Positions 51,893 to 62,702 are shown, counted from the first letter of the stretch. The stretch is 64,000 nucleotides of DNA from Pseudomonadota bacterium (GCA_021801265.1 JAJYYE010000012.1:150548-214547); one strand, 5' to 3'. The notes: generated by a model not told the origin, from the letters alone. Numbers and translations are program-made.

Positions 51893-54124
51893 GTGCGCCT
51901 CGCCGATATTCTGAACATGAAGTGGTGGCGCATTGCCGGTTTTATCTTCACCAAAATACACCGTGGTGTGGGGGAACGGAATCTCAATCCCTGCCGCATC
52001 GAAATGCATTTTGACTAAACGATTGTAAGCTCGACCCACCACCCACTGTTCGCCGGGTAGCGTTTTGATTTGCACCCGAATATCCACCGAACTCGCGCCC
52101 AGGTTTGTTACGCCAGGAATGGCAATCGGTTCGAGAATTTTACCGCATATTGTGCTGTCACTCATGAGCTCGTCGAACGCCGCACGCAAATGCACGATGG
52201 CATCATCAATGTTTTCACGATACGCAATACCGTATTCGGCTTTATGAAACGCCCAACCGCGCATGTAATTGGATACCACATCTACCGATGAAAACGGCAC
52301 GATGTGGTAGGTTCCCGATAAATCCCGCAACCCCACCGAACGAATTGACAAATGTTCTGCGGTGCCCGTAATCCCCCCGACTTTGACGGTATCGCCCGTA
52401 TTAATGGCATTTTCCAACTGAATAAATACGCCGGTAATCACATCTTGAACGAGTTTTTGCGCGCCAAAGCCCACCGCTAACCCAAGCACACCGGCACCCG
52501 CTAATAAGGGGCCGATATTGACGCCCAATTCGGATAAAATCATCATGGTGGCAATGGTGATCAAGGCAATCGCGATGGCATTGCGAAACAAGGTAAGCAA
52601 GGTTTGTACTCGAGCGGAAGGCATGTGATCGCGTTCGCTATTGAGCTTGGCTTCAATCAGGCTTGCAATCACCAACCAGGTAAACAGTGCCAGACCGAGC
52701 ACAAAAACAATATCGAATATCGAACTCAAAAATTGAGCTCCCGCCTTGGTACTTAACCAATGAAACGCATTGGTCACGCGCCACGTGGCGAGGATCCCTG
52801 CCAAAGTAACGATTAAAATGCTGAATCGAATCAAACGCAGCAACCAGGGCATATAGTTATTCAGTCGTCGCTCGAGCATCGGCATGCGGCGGCGGTGATG
52901 ATCCTTGAGGCGCACCTCCCCCCCAAGCAACTGCGTAATCAGCGCCGACAACAGCAATGCGGCCGCCACATACAAGAAGGTATAACCCGTCGCTTTCGCG
53001 ATGAACGGCAAGGCATCGCTTGGGCGGGTCATGCCAACCAAAAAAACCATGCCGATATAGAGCACAGCCAAAAAATGCCAAGTATGTGCCAATACGCCCA
53101 GCAACCACGCCACCACGCCGCTCGGATGGCGTTCTGCGATTCGCAGTACTGCCACCCGAATCACTCGCTGCTGCTGCAGAACAGTTTGAACAGAAAAAAT
53201 CAATCCGATCACGGCCAGCGTCCACACCATTAATTGCGCGACATCAGCACCCCAAACATGCCGCGAGATAGGGATAACCATCAACAACCCATAGCCTAAA
53301 CCGTAAATCAGAATTGAACTGCGGCGCATCCAGAACTGAGCACTGGGGGCCGTAATCGGAAACAGGCGCAGCCCGGTATAACGGGGTACCCAGATCAAAC
53401 GCAGCACCAAGCGAATTAATTCCAGCAGGATAAATGCATTCAAAAATAGCGTGAGTGGCCAGAGTTCGGTTTGATTTGAGGCGGTCAGCAGCGCAGCGAC
53501 AGCACTACCCAGAACGAAAAGACCAACCAAAGCCGCAACGCCAATCCCCCCCACCAGTAATAACGATAAGGCCGCACGCAACAAATGCTGTCGTTGCGCT
53601 GCCGCCCGCGACCAACGATCCAATCGCGTCAAGACGGGAGTCACTGCCCGCTCAATCAACCCGCGCAAGCCGAACATAACACCAACCAAGACCAATAAAT
53701 GCCAGGTATTTGTTAAGAGCTTCGCCGTATCAATTCGTTTTAACGGGGTATGCCATAGTCGGCTTATTTGCTGGGTGAATACCGTAAAACTCGCCCCGAC
53801 TGAACTAAAAATCTTCGCCGTATTTACCGCCATTTGATTGGCTTCAGATTCTTGCGTCGGTATAGCCCCAGCTCTATTGGGTGATTGCGCCGCCAGGCGC
53901 TGCAATTCTGCGATTAAAACAGCGCGAGATTTGGGATCTTCCAAGGCGGCTGCCAAAGCTGCATAATCCAGCGGCTTTACGGACGCATTTTGCGCCGTTG
54001 CTGGCGCCATTTGAAGCGGATTCGCATGAGCAAGCGTCAATCCACCCAGACTGAATGTTGTGAGTAAAATCCCTAAGATCACGCCCCGAAAATTGGGGTT
54101 AACTGTGCTCGAAAACGGTCGCAT
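51848..54124 (-). CDS. Mechanosensitive ion channel, MscS family (large form)
   Basis: A 758-residue channel. The ATG at 54124 has GGAG five nt upstream and begins a signal peptide ending AHA; the longer frame to 54223 is not used. About eleven membrane helices precede the MscS core: the pore-helix phrase GAGVLGLAVGFGAQKLVQDVITGVFIQLENAINTGDTV, then the GTAEHLSIRSVGLRDLSGTYHIVPFSSV beta domain and a C-terminal alpha/beta part. It protects against osmotic downshock. The extended N-terminus resembles MscK/YbiO-type channels. It converges with and overlaps the flavin module by 45 bp. Confidence 0.88.
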   Translation of the reverse strand: MRPFSSTVNPNFRGVILGILLTTFSLGGLTLAHANPLQMAPATAQNASVKPLDYAALAAALEDPKSRAVLIAELQRLAAQSPNRAGAIPTQESEANQMAVNTAKIFSSVGASFTVFTQQISRLWHTPLKRIDTAKLLTNTWHLLVLVGVMFGLRGLIERAVTPVLTRLDRWSRAAAQRQHLLRAALSLLLVGGIGVAALVGLFVLGSAVAALLTASNQTELWPLTLFLNAFILLELIRLVLRLIWVPRYTGLRLFPITAPSAQFWMRRSSILIYGLGYGLLMVIPISRHVWGADVAQLMVWTLAVIGLIFSVQTVLQQQRVIRVAVLRIAERHPSGVVAWLLGVLAHTWHFLAVLYIGMVFLVGMTRPSDALPFIAKATGYTFLYVAAALLLSALITQLLGGEVRLKDHHRRRMPMLERRLNNYMPWLLRLIRFSILIVTLAGILATWRVTNAFHWLSTKAGAQFLSSIFDIVFVLGLALFTWLVIASLIEAKLNSERDHMPSARVQTLLTLFRNAIAIALITIATMMILSELGVNIGPLLAGAGVLGLAVGFGAQKLVQDVITGVFIQLENAINTGDTVKVGGITGTAEHLSIRSVGLRDLSGTYHIVPFSSVDVVSNYMRGWAFHKAEYGIAYRENIDDAIVHLRAAFDELMSDSTICGKILEPIAIPGVTNLGASSVDIRVQIKTLPGEQWVVGRAYNRLVKMHFDAAGIEIPFPHTTVYFGEDKTGNAPPLHVQNIGEAHSTRAIVSADDMNPE

Positions 54125-54308
54125 TGTTACTCCAGTGGAATGATGAACAGGGTGGTTAAAAACGTCATGGTCACATCGGTGCGACAAGAAAAAATGGGCA
54201 AAAAACCGAAGTTTACATGGCATAAATGTGGATTTTGATTGTGTCTATGACTGTATCACCGAGACCAATAATTTTTCACCCTTCTGTTCAGTAGGCGGGC
54301 AATCACGC

Positions 54309-56207
54309 TCATTCCCCCGCACCGCCCGGTGCCACGCCTTCATGCAACCAGGCATGGATCTCTTGAGCCAGTACATCTGATATGCCCGAAACTTTTGCCA
54401 GCTCGACCGAACTGGCCTTGCGCAACCCCTGAATGCCACCAAAATGTTTCAGCAAAGCCTGTCGCCTTTTAGCACCCACACCGGGGATTTTTTCCAAATC
54501 CGATTGGGTTCGCGCTTTTAGCCGACGCGCGCGATGCCCGGTAATCGCAAACCGATGCGCCTCATCGCGCACCTGCTGAATCAAGTGCAACGCCGGATGG
54601 TGCGGATCCAGTCGGGTTTCTTCGCCACCTTTCCCGTCGGCAGTTCTGGGACGAATCAATCGCTCCTCCCCCGCGCGACGCTCCACCCCTTTGGCCACCC
54701 CGAGCAAATAAACCGATACGATATCAAATTCGGTTAACACCGCTTGCGCCTGTGACACTTGCCCCGGACCGCCATCGATTAATAGCACATCCGGCAAAAT
54801 TCCGCCTTCACGCTGCGCCCGGGCGAACCGTCGCGTCAGGGCTTGATGCATGGCAGCATAATCATCGCCCGGCGTGATGCCCTCAATGGAATAACGTCGG
54901 TACTGATCTTTTTGTGCGCCTTCCAATCCAAATACCACGCACGAGGCAACGGCCAATTCCCCTTGGGTATGAGAAATGTCGAAGCATTCAATGCGCGAGA
55001 TTTCCGCCAATCCCGTCACCTGCCGCAGTGCGGTAAACCGGGCATCCAGGCCAACCCGGCTCGCCAGACGTTCTTGAGCGGCGAGTTGCGCATTCTCGAC
55101 GGTTTGTGCCAGCCATTCCCGCGCCTTGCCGCGCTGGGGTTGCAGTAATTCCACCCGCCGACCCGCGCTGGCTGACAACGCATCTGCCAAAAACTCCGGC
55201 TCTTGCGGCAGCTCTGAACATAAAACGCGCTGCGGGGCTTCACGCTCCGCATAATACTGACCAATAAACGCGCTCATGATTTCAGCCGATTCGCTATCTG
55301 CCGGCACTGCTGGAAAATAACTGCGCGTGCCCAAATGCCGCCCCTCACGAATGGTCGAGATCGCCACTGCCGTGAGATTCATAACGGTGACATGTGCGAT
55401 CACATCGGCATCGCCGCTCACGCCCGTGATGGATTGCTGCTGACTGATCGCGCGCAGTTGGCCGATTTGATCGCGCAGTTGAGCGGCGTGCTCAAAAACC
55501 AGAGCGGCTGCAGCCTGCTCCATCCGAGCCACCAGTTGCTCGACCAAGGCTTGGCTGCGGCCACTCAAAAAAGCGATGGTATCTGCGACATCCTGGTGGT
55601 ATTCGTCGGGACTCACATACCCAACGCATGGCGCCTTGCAGCGCCCAATTTGATATTGCAGGCAAGGGCGGCTGCGATTACGGAAGAAGCTGTCTTCACA
55701 TTGCCGAACTTTGAATACTTTTTCGAGATGAATCAGGGTTTCACGCACAGCGCTGGACGCACTGTACGGGCCAAAATACCGCCCGGTGCGTTTGCGCGTG
55801 CCGCGGTGGTACGCCAAGCGAGGATAGTCTTGATCGGTGGACACATAAATCCACGGGTAGCTTTTATCGTCCCGCAGCAAGATGTTATAGCGCGGCCGAT
55901 GCGCTTTAATGAGGTTGCTTTCCAGCAATAGTGCATCGGCTTCGGTTTGCGTAACGGTGGTTTCAATCTTGGCAATGTGGCGTACCAGTGCCTGAGTTTT
56001 GAGCGATTGCTGTCCACGAAAGTAGCTCGACAATCGGGCTTTGAGGTTACGCGCCTTGCCGACATAAATCACCGTGTCCACTGCATCGAACATCCGGTAC
56101 ACACCCGGGCGTTCGGTGACTGATTTCAGAAATACCGCCGAATCAAACGCCAAACTGGCCCCCGCTTCAGTGGACTCGGGTTCAACTGACTCTGGCGAAC
56201 CGGTCAT
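54309..56207 (-). CDS. uvrC: Excinuclease ABC subunit C
   Basis: Dual-incision nuclease of nucleotide excision repair. GIY-YIG domain at the start (PGVYRMFDAVDTVIYVGKARNLKARLSSYF), UvrB-interacting UVR motif around 205-240, RNase H-like endonuclease (IECFDISHTQGELAVASCVVF, then LLIDGGPGQV), and C-terminal helix-hairpin-helix repeats (KIPGVGAKRRQALLKHFGG). Length (632) is standard. It overlaps the uvrY stop by 4 bp, the common gammaproteobacterial pair. pgsA, often next, is absent. Confidence 0.96.
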   Translation of the reverse strand: MTGSPESVEPESTEAGASLAFDSAVFLKSVTERPGVYRMFDAVDTVIYVGKARNLKARLSSYFRGQQSLKTQALVRHIAKIETTVTQTEADALLLESNLIKAHRPRYNILLRDDKSYPWIYVSTDQDYPRLAYHRGTRKRTGRYFGPYSASSAVRETLIHLEKVFKVRQCEDSFFRNRSRPCLQYQIGRCKAPCVGYVSPDEYHQDVADTIAFLSGRSQALVEQLVARMEQAAAALVFEHAAQLRDQIGQLRAISQQQSITGVSGDADVIAHVTVMNLTAVAISTIREGRHLGTRSYFPAVPADSESAEIMSAFIGQYYAEREAPQRVLCSELPQEPEFLADALSASAGRRVELLQPQRGKAREWLAQTVENAQLAAQERLASRVGLDARFTALRQVTGLAEISRIECFDISHTQGELAVASCVVFGLEGAQKDQYRRYSIEGITPGDDYAAMHQALTRRFARAQREGGILPDVLLIDGGPGQVSQAQAVLTEFDIVSVYLLGVAKGVERRAGEERLIRPRTADGKGGEETRLDPHHPALHLIQQVRDEAHRFAITGHRARRLKARTQSDLEKIPGVGAKRRQALLKHFGGIQGLRKASSVELAKVSGISDVLAQEIHAWLHEGVAPGGAGE

Positions 56208-56842
56208 TCGTTGAGTACAACCCGCCCAGACTTCACCGCCAACCGTAATAACTCAATGTCATTGTTCACACCCAATTTTTCCTGGAGGCGAACCTTGTAC
56301 GTACTCACGGTTTTAGGGCTGACGCAGAGCGCATCGGAGATAAATTGGTTACTTTTTCCTTCCAAAATCATCATCAACACCTGCTGCTCCCGGCTAGACA
56401 AGGTATCGAATGGATCAGCGGTTTTACGCATTGATTGCAACGCAATGTCCTGGGCGATACGCGATGAAATAAAGCGGATTTTATGTCGCGCGTTTTCAAT
56501 CGCCGTAATGAGTTCCTGCGGCGGTGCGTCTTTGGTGACATAACCGTGCACACCCGCTTCCAACACGGATCGAGCCAAGGCAGCATCAGCCTCAGCAGTC
56601 ACCGCAATCAGGCCAATGTCGGGATAACGTGCCTGAATTCGTCGGATCGCTTCCAACCCACCCATGCCCGGCATATGGATATCGCACAGCACGACATCCA
56701 CGGTTTCGGTTTTCAGTAAGGCCAGCGCGGTTTCACCGCTATCCGCCTCAACGGTAACGCCTATTTCCGGCTCGCTACTGATGAGATGAGCCAACGCTTT
56801 ACGCACCATCGTATGGTCATCGACGATCATCACCCGTATCAT
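56204..56842 (-). CDS. uvrY: GacA/UvrY-type response regulator
   Basis: A NarL/LuxR-family regulator of 212 residues. Receiver domain with phosphorylated Asp54 (CDIHMPGM) and Lys about 104 (TKDAPPQ), then LuxR-type helix-turn-helix LSSREQQVLMMILEGKSNQFISDALCVSPKTVSTYKVRLQEKL. In gammaproteobacteria the orthologue, activated by BarA/GacS, drives CsrB-type small RNAs. The pairing with uvrC supports the name. The sensor kinase is not nearby. Confidence 0.93.
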   Translation of the reverse strand: MIRVMIVDDHTMVRKALAHLISSEPEIGVTVEADSGETALALLKTETVDVVLCDIHMPGMGGLEAIRRIQARYPDIGLIAVTAEADAALARSVLEAGVHGYVTKDAPPQELITAIENARHKIRFISSRIAQDIALQSMRKTADPFDTLSSREQQVLMMILEGKSNQFISDALCVSPKTVSTYKVRLQEKLGVNNDIELLRLAVKSGRVVLNE

Positions 56843-56894
56843 TAACGCGCTCCCGAATCAAATCTCAGTCCGCAAAACATGGCCTGCATGCCCA

Positions 56895-57377
56895 TCATTT
56901 GGGCCAATTCCGAAACGGGTGCGCCACCAGTGCCACATTGTAATATCGCCGATCGGTGGTCACTTCATCCCCCGCCCAATCGGGCAGTTCAACCGCTTGA
57001 TCAACTGAATCGAGCTCCACTTCAGCGACAATCAAACCCGAATTCGCACCCAAAAACTCATCAATTTCCCAGAGCAGTCCCCCAAAATGCACATGATGGC
57101 GATATTTCTCAATGACGGCACCCGAGCACAAATGCGCGAGCATGTGTTCAGCATCGACCTTCGGGATGAGGTATTCAAATTCATTCCGCACCATTCCGAG
57201 CGCCATGCTTTTGATGTTTAAATACGCCTGATCCCCACCAATCCGCACCCGCACCGATGCACGCGAACCTTCCGCAAGCGCGGTGAGATAGCCCTGGCTT
57301 AAATGCTGTGTCGACTCGATGTCCGCACGCCATTTATCGTTATTCAACAAAAATTTACGCTCAATCTCTTGTGCCAT
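56895..57377 (-). CDS. CYTH domain protein, putative inorganic triphosphatase
   Basis: A 160-residue CYTH-fold protein. The EIERKFLL signature at the N-terminus is the ExExK metal/phosphate site, followed by alternating basic and acidic strands (RVRIGGDQAYLNIKS, FEYLIPKVDAEHML, EIDEFLGANSGLIVAEVELDS). Short CYTH proteins act on inorganic triphosphate. ATG 57377 is chosen because EIERKF starts three residues later, although the open frame extends further. It is next to fabH but probably independent. Confidence 0.88.
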   Translation of the reverse strand: MAQEIERKFLLNNDKWRADIESTQHLSQGYLTALAEGSRASVRVRIGGDQAYLNIKSMALGMVRNEFEYLIPKVDAEHMLAHLCSGAVIEKYRHHVHFGGLLWEIDEFLGANSGLIVAEVELDSVDQAVELPDWAGDEVTTDRRYYNVALVAHPFRNWPK

Positions 57378-57424
57378 AGGATACTCTTTTGGATGATGTG
57401 GGCGCTGCTCGGACGCAAAGACGT

Positions 57425-58402
57425 TCAATATCGAATCAGCGCCGAACCCCAAGTAAACCCACCACCAAACGCTTCAAGCAATACCGTATCGCCCCGTTTG
57501 ATTCGACCGTCTCGCACGGCCGTATCCAGCGCCAACGGCACCGAGGCCGCCGAGGTATTACCATGGGTGTTCACGGTAACCACCACGCGTTCCATGGGTA
57601 AATCCAATTTGCGGGCGGTGGCTTGAATAATACGGATATTCGCTTGATGTGGCACCAGCCAATCAATATCGGCACTCGTGAGTCCCGCCGCATCCAAGGT
57701 TTCATCGACAATACGGCCCAAGGTATTCACCGCAATTTTAAATACTTCATTGCCACGCATTTCAATAAATGCCGTGCCATCAGCCAAGTGAGCGGGGTTC
57801 AAATCGTTTTCAGGACTGGGTTTCACCGTCGTCAGTAACGATTCGTAGGCGCCATCGGCATGAATATGTGTGCTGATGATGCCCGGCTCGTCACTCGCTT
57901 CCAGCACGACCGCGCCTGCGCCATCGGCAAACAGCACGCAGGTACCGCGATCATTCCAGTTCACAATGCGCGATAACGTTTCGGCACCAATCACCAACGC
58001 GCAACGTGCTGAACCGGTTTTAATAAATTTTTCCGCGACACTTAAGGCGTACACAAAACCGGTACACACCGCTTGAATATCAAAAGCAGGTGAGCCATGA
58101 ATCCCCAGCTTTTGCTGCAATAAGCACGCGGTTGAAGGAAAGATACGATCCGGGGTCGTGGTCGCCACAATCAGTAAATCGACGTCGGCTGGTGTTTTAC
58201 CGGCCGCTTCGAGTGCGCGCCGTGCGGCGGGTTCAGCCAGATCCGATGTAAGCTGATCCTTGGCGGCAATGTGGCGCTGCTCAATGCCAGTCCGTTCGCG
58301 AATCCAAGCATCGGAGGTTTCCACCATCTGCTCTAATTCCTGATTTGTCAAAATTCGGTCGGGTAAATAACTGCCCGTACCCGTGATGCGCGCATGAATC
58401 AT
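57425..58402 (-). CDS. fabH: 3-Oxoacyl-[ACP] synthase III
   Basis: Starts fatty acid elongation by condensing acetyl-CoA with malonyl-ACP. Catalytic triad: Cys113 ([10 protein letters not shown]), His252 (VPHQANIRI) and Asn282 ([10 protein letters not shown]). Glycine-rich C-terminus [14 protein letters not shown] is diagnostic. Length 325. It overlaps plsX by 4 bp (ATGA), as in the classical yceD-rpmF-plsX-fabH order. Confidence 0.96.
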   Translation of the reverse strand: MIHARITGTGSYLPDRILTNQELEQMVETSDAWIRERTGIEQRHIAAKDQLTSDLAEPAARRALEAAGKTPADVDLLIVATTTPDRIFPSTACLLQQKLGIHGSPAFDIQAVCTGFVYALSVAEKFIKTGSARCALVIGAETLSRIVNWNDRGTCVLFADGAGAVVLEASDEPGIISTHIHADGAYESLLTTVKPSPENDLNPAHLADGTAFIEMRGNEVFKIAVNTLGRIVDETLDAAGLTSADIDWLVPHQANIRIIQATARKLDLPMERVVVTVNTHGNTSAASVPLALDTAVRDGRIKRGDTVLLEAFGGGFTWGSALIRY

Positions 58403-59427
58403 GCTAGTTCCTTTTCATTCAATAACTGACCTAGGCGCTGATCAATCCGCCTTGGAACATCTTTTTCGATCTCACGCAGTGCGACACCCAGCGCACTGGT
58501 GAATGCCGCTACATCAGCGCCACCGTGACTTTTAATCACAATGCCTTGCAGCCCCAAAAAACTCGCCCCATTGTACCGACCGGGATCCAGCCGATTTTTC
58601 AGGCGTTTCAACACCGGCATGGCAACCACAGCGGCAAGCCTGGACAGCAAGCTGCGGCCAAATTCCTCTCGCAAAAACTGCGTAATCATCTTCGCCAAAC
58701 CTTCACTGGTTTTCAGCGCCACATTGCCCACGAAGCCATCGCAGACCACGACATCGACATCGCCCTTATAAATGTCATCACCTTCCACAAAACCGATGTA
58801 ATTAATGGGACCCGCTTCCAGTAATACCGCAGCCGCCTTCACCGTATCATTGCCCTTGATCGCCTCGGCACCCACATTGAGCAAGCCCACGCGGGGGGCG
58901 GGATTATCGTCATAGGCTTCAACCAGCACCGAACCCATGACCGCAAACTGAAATAAGTGCTCTGCATTACATTCCACATTCGCACCCAAATCCAACACAT
59001 GCGTATGACCTTTACGGTTGGGCAATGCGGTACAAATCGCGGGGCGTTCAATGCCGGGCAACATCTTCAACACAAATTTGGCGGTAGCCATGAGCGCACC
59101 GGTATTGCCTGCACTGACCGCCGCCTGCGCAGAGCCATCCCGCACACAGTCGATGGCAACCCGCATGGAGGATTTTTTCTTCGTGCGCAACGCCACCGCG
59201 GGGGATTCCCCCATCGCCACGATCTCAGGCGCATGAACCACCACCACGCGCGCACCTTCAACCAAACCATAGGTCGTCAATTGCGCACGCAGCAGCGTTT
59301 CATCACCCACCAATAACACCGTCACGTTGGGGTGTACATTTAAAAACCGGGCCGCTGCGGCCATCGTGACAGACAGGCCATGATCTCCGCCCATCATATC
59401 AATCGCGATTTGTGCCTTCATGGACAA
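58399..59427 (-). CDS. plsX: Phosphate acyltransferase PlsX
   Basis: Makes acyl-phosphate from acyl-ACP for phospholipid synthesis. Recognised by [41 protein letters not shown] and [21 protein letters not shown] 59427 has GAGG seven nt upstream, whereas ATG 59421, which starts the conserved MKAQIAID, is 13 nt away, so TTG is the better-placed start; the difference is two residues. Length about 340-342. Confidence 0.94.
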   Translation of the reverse strand: MSMKAQIAIDMMGGDHGLSVTMAAAARFLNVHPNVTVLLVGDETLLRAQLTTYGLVEGARVVVVHAPEIVAMGESPAVALRTKKKSSMRVAIDCVRDGSAQAAVSAGNTGALMATAKFVLKMLPGIERPAICTALPNRKGHTHVLDLGANVECNAEHLFQFAVMGSVLVEAYDDNPAPRVGLLNVGAEAIKGNDTVKAAAVLLEAGPINYIGFVEGDDIYKGDVDVVVCDGFVGNVALKTSEGLAKMITQFLREEFGRSLLSRLAAVVAMPVLKRLKNRLDPGRYNGASFLGLQGIVIKSHGGADVAAFTSALGVALREIEKDVPRRIDQRLGQLLNEKELA

Positions 59428-59521
59428 TGCTGAGCCTCACCAAATGCTGTTTTATTGCTGAATTCAACCCGTGCCAAGTGGATTTCTCCAACGGCTTTGG
59501 TTCACAAAAAACGACCAAAAC

Positions 59522-59550
59522 AAAAACCCTGCGCACGCAAGCACGCAAGG
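59522..59550 (-). terminator. Possible terminator or attenuator between rpmF and plsX
   Basis: On the minus strand a 7-bp stem (CCTTGCG/CGCAGGG, one G-T pair) with a 10-nt loop is followed by TTTTTG and more T. It could reduce read-through from rpmF into plsX. Confidence 0.4.
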
Positions 59551-59586
59551 TTGTTTCAGTCCTGCGCCATCACCGAGCTGGGTTTG

Positions 59587-59775
59587 TTAAGCTTCTGTGG
59601 TGGTTTTTTCGGCAATCACACGACGACCGCGATAAAAACCATCAGCGGTCACTTGGTGACGACGGTGGGTTTCACCACTCGTGGCATCAACCGACAACGT
59701 TGGCTTTACCAATGCATCGTGTGAACGACGGGTATCACGACGAGCGCGACTCTTTTTATTTTGCTGAACAGCCAT
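59587..59775 (-). CDS. rpmF: 50S ribosomal protein L32
   Basis: A 62-residue basic protein. [22 protein letters not shown] is the invariant N-terminus of bL32. This is the zinc-free form, since the CxxC pairs of other versions are absent. AGGAG lies eight nt before the ATG. It is followed by plsX and preceded by yceD, the standard cluster. Confidence 0.97.
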   Translation of the reverse strand: MAVQQNKKSRARRDTRRSHDALVKPTLSVDATSGETHRRHQVTADGFYRGRRVIAEKTTTEA

Positions 59776-59869
59776 TTTCTAAACTCCTAACACTAAAAAT
59801 TGCGCCCTATCCACACAAGGCGCTAAACCAAACACGCTGTACCATCCCATGAAGGAACAGAGGGAAATT

Positions 59870-60526
59870 TTACTGATCGTCAGTTTTATCCGACTTTTCA
59901 CCCTTGCCCGACTTTCCATTCAAGGGGTTGCGTACGGCCCCAGCGGGCTGGTGCCACTGCTGTGCGAGCGCCGCAAAGGGATTAGGCTGCGCAGCGGCAC
60001 TGGGTTCCGCCGACTTAATCCCATCGTCAACCACCTCTTGCCAGGCAGGGCGACACTGGTGCTCGTGCATAGCGACGGGCGGCAGTGCCATCAAAACTTC
60101 TTCTTCTAATAACGAGGCAATAGAAACACTGCCCTCCACGTCAATCAGCACGGGTTCCCGCGCTTCAATCACTTGTTGCGCCTGTTCATCGTTGTATACA
60201 AAATGCAACACGGAAGAACCAACCAAAGGCAAAATCATTGGCTTCAGACAACGCGCGCAATCCATTTGGACGGAAGTGCGTACCGCAATTTCGGCCAATA
60301 GATCCCGACCCGCATCTCTAAAAAAGCGCAGCTTGAAGGTCAACAACGTACCGGGCGCGTCCGCAGGAACCCATGCAGCCAACCGAGGCAACTCACCCAG
60401 AAGCACCGCGCCTGAGAAAACCCGCTCACTGTCACAGGAGGCACGCACAAACAAATCAGGCAAACTTGCCGCCGATTGCACCAGAGTAGTCCCCCCTGAT
60501 GGGGCCGAATTAGAGCCAGCGATCAT
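59870..60526 (-). CDS. yceD: YceD/DUF177 family protein
   Basis: A 218-residue protein of the DUF177 family, almost always upstream of rpmF and implicated in 23S rRNA or large-subunit assembly. The family CxxC-type site is CARCLKP, with later His/Cys (EHQCRPAW). The C-terminal tail is acidic and Lys-rich. ATG 60526 with GGGGAT upstream is chosen over the longer frame from 60613. Divergent from maf. Confidence 0.88.
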   Translation of the reverse strand: MIAGSNSAPSGGTTLVQSAASLPDLFVRASCDSERVFSGAVLLGELPRLAAWVPADAPGTLLTFKLRFFRDAGRDLLAEIAVRTSVQMDCARCLKPMILPLVGSSVLHFVYNDEQAQQVIEAREPVLIDVEGSVSIASLLEEEVLMALPPVAMHEHQCRPAWQEVVDDGIKSAEPSAAAQPNPFAALAQQWHQPAGAVRNPLNGKSGKGEKSDKTDDQ

Positions 60527-60676
60527 GGAACGATCCCCGTTATTTGCACTTATGCCCAATTGTACCCAGCCCTTCCCGAATTCTTTATAGTGGCCTTCAA
60601 CGCAGTTAGGCAAGAACGAATCGAAATGCCAGACCAGAATCGTATAATATTAGCGATTTATTGCTTGGCACGCAAA

Positions 60677-61270
60677 ATGAATATGCAAAAAACCCCTTCT
60701 TTAATTCTCGCATCCTCGTCGATTACCCGTCGCGCCTTGCTTGATCGGCTCAATTTCCCGTATCAAATCGATAAACCCGACATTGATGAGCGGGTGTTGG
60801 ATGGCGAAAATGCCGCAACCGCTTGCTTGCGGTTAGCGCGGCAAAAAGCACAGATCGTCGCGCTTCGACACCCCCGATCAGTGGTCATTGGCTCGGATCA
60901 ATTGGTGGAGTGTGCCAGCCAAATCATAGGAAAACCGCATACGGCTGAACGGGCGTCTGCACAATTGCGCATGATGTCGGGGAAAACCGTGTTGTTTCAT
61001 GTCGCCGTTGCGGTGATTCATGCGGATGGCGCGGTTCACACCACAGCCGAAATAGTTACCGTGCAGATGCGCGCCCTGAGGGACACGGAGATTCAGCACT
61101 ATATCCAGCACGAGCTGCCTTTGGATTCCGCAGGCAGCATGAAATCGGAAGGATTGGGCATCACCCTGCTCGAATCGATGCACTCCGATGACCCCACCGC
61201 AATTATGGGCTTGCCCCTGATTGCCACCGCCCGCTTATTGCGCGCCGCGGGCATCAATCCACTCGGCTAA
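60677..61270 (+). CDS. maf: Maf family nucleotide pyrophosphatase (YceF type)
   Basis: Hydrolyses modified nucleoside triphosphates; YceF-type enzymes prefer m7GTP. Landmarks: LILASSSITRRALLDRL, DIDERVLDGENAATACLRLARQKA, VVIGSDQLVEC (catalytic Asp), and SAGSMKSEGLGI. ATG 60677 starts just before the conserved core and gives about 198 residues; its ribosome site is weak. It overlaps the 3' end of lplT by 17 bp on the other strand. The maf/yceD divergent arrangement is conserved in enterobacteria. Confidence 0.92.
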   Translation: MNMQKTPSLILASSSITRRALLDRLNFPYQIDKPDIDERVLDGENAATACLRLARQKAQIVALRHPRSVVIGSDQLVECASQIIGKPHTAERASAQLRMMSGKTVLFHVAVAVIHADGAVHTTAEIVTVQMRALRDTEIQHYIQHELPLDSAGSMKSEGLGITLLESMHSDDPTAIMGLPLIATARLLRAAGINPLG

Positions 61271-62465
61271 CGCCGGCAAGCCGCCACCGGGTCAAGGTCA
61301 ATATTACCAGTGTTACTAATACGCCAAACCCATAGGCAACCGTGACCGGGCTTGTGCCCATCGTGATGGCAAGAAAATATCCACTCGCCATCACCAGCAT
61401 CGCAAGATTCTCAAAGAAATTTTGCACCGCCAATGTGCGCCCCGCGCCAATCGTTTCCTGGCCACGCTCTTGTAACAAGGCATTCAGTGGCACCACGAAA
61501 TAGCCACCGGCAACACCGACCAAAATCAAAATCATTGCGGACATTTCAAAAGAATGCTGCGGTGCCAGCCAAAGCATCAGTGGACCCAATGCAAGGCCAC
61601 CCCACAAGGCCCGATTCACTTGCGGCAGTCGTACGCTGAACGCCGCCAGCCCCGCACCAATCACAATACCGATTGACAGCAGTCCCATTAAATTGGCGGG
61701 TACCTGATTATCGAGCAATGCCAGCGCCAGTGGCACCCAGGCGAACATCAATAACCGCAATGAGGCACCCATGCCCCAAAATAGGCTCGTACCCATGATT
61801 GAAAAGCGGACATCTCGCTTGTGCCATAACACCACGATATTTTGGATAAACTGCCGTGGCAATTGGCCCAACTCACCGGCGGCCAGACCATGAATCTGAG
61901 GCAATGGGGGAATCCAAAAATTGACAACTGCAGCCAGCAGATATAAACCCGCTGCCACCGTAATAGCCCCTTTGATCGATTGATCTGCCAGCCAACCGCC
62001 GACCAATACGCCCAGCAAGATTGCGGCGATGGTCGAGCCTTCAAGCAAACCATTGGCTTTGACCAAACGGTCTGGATGGACTAATTGCGTCAAAATCCCA
62101 TATTTTGCGGGGGAGTAAATCGCAGCACCCACACCGGCAATTGCATAACCCAGCAACGGGTTTGCGCCAAATAAAATGAGTATCCCGCCAACCAATTTCA
62201 CTAAGTTGGCATACAGCATGACTCGCCCTTTGGGAAAAGCATCCGCAATAGCGCCAACAAATGGCGCGAGCACGATAAAGGCAAACACAAACACGACCTG
62301 CAACAAAGGCAACTGCGCACTGCCGCCCACAGCAGTTTTAAGCAACGCAATTGCCGCAACAAACAGGAGATTATCAGCCATCGCAGAGAAAAACTGGGCG
62401 ATTAAAACCGCGATCATGCCGCGAGAAGCCAAGCGATATGTGCTGGTGACTGGTATCGAATTCAT
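61254..62465 (-). CDS. lplT: Lysophospholipid transporter LplT
   Basis: Major-facilitator protein of 403 residues with about 12 membrane helices that flips lysophospholipids inward for reacylation. Signature phrases are QFFSAMADNLLFVAAIALL, VGAAIYSPAKYGILTQLV and KANGLLEGSTIAAILLGVLVGG. In many bacteria it is beside or fused to the acyltransferase Aas; no aas is seen here, so it is an orphan in this window. Confidence 0.92.
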   Translation of the reverse strand: MNSIPVTSTYRLASRGMIAVLIAQFFSAMADNLLFVAAIALLKTAVGGSAQLPLLQVVFVFAFIVLAPFVGAIADAFPKGRVMLYANLVKLVGGILILFGANPLLGYAIAGVGAAIYSPAKYGILTQLVHPDRLVKANGLLEGSTIAAILLGVLVGGWLADQSIKGAITVAAGLYLLAAVVNFWIPPLPQIHGLAAGELGQLPRQFIQNIVVLWHKRDVRFSIMGTSLFWGMGASLRLLMFAWVPLALALLDNQVPANLMGLLSIGIVIGAGLAAFSVRLPQVNRALWGGLALGPLMLWLAPQHSFEMSAMILILVGVAGGYFVVPLNALLQERGQETIGAGRTLAVQNFFENLAMLVMASGYFLAITMGTSPVTVAYGFGVLVTLVILTLTRWRLAGVSRVD

Positions 62466-62702
62466 TCCGCCGCCGATAGGTTCATTGATGGGTGATTGAT
62501 CTTGATTTCACGCAAAGACACCGATATTTCAGAGACTGAGTCCGGACACAGCGTAAAAAATTGGGCGGACTTAGTGTACAGACTTGGCAGAAAGTATGGG
62601 CAGACCAACGGCAGACGCCGAGCGGCCTGCCGGACTTCTCTTCGCGATAGCATGGTTAAGTCCAATAAGCGGCTTGATGAGATCGACTGTTTTTGAAACA
62701 TG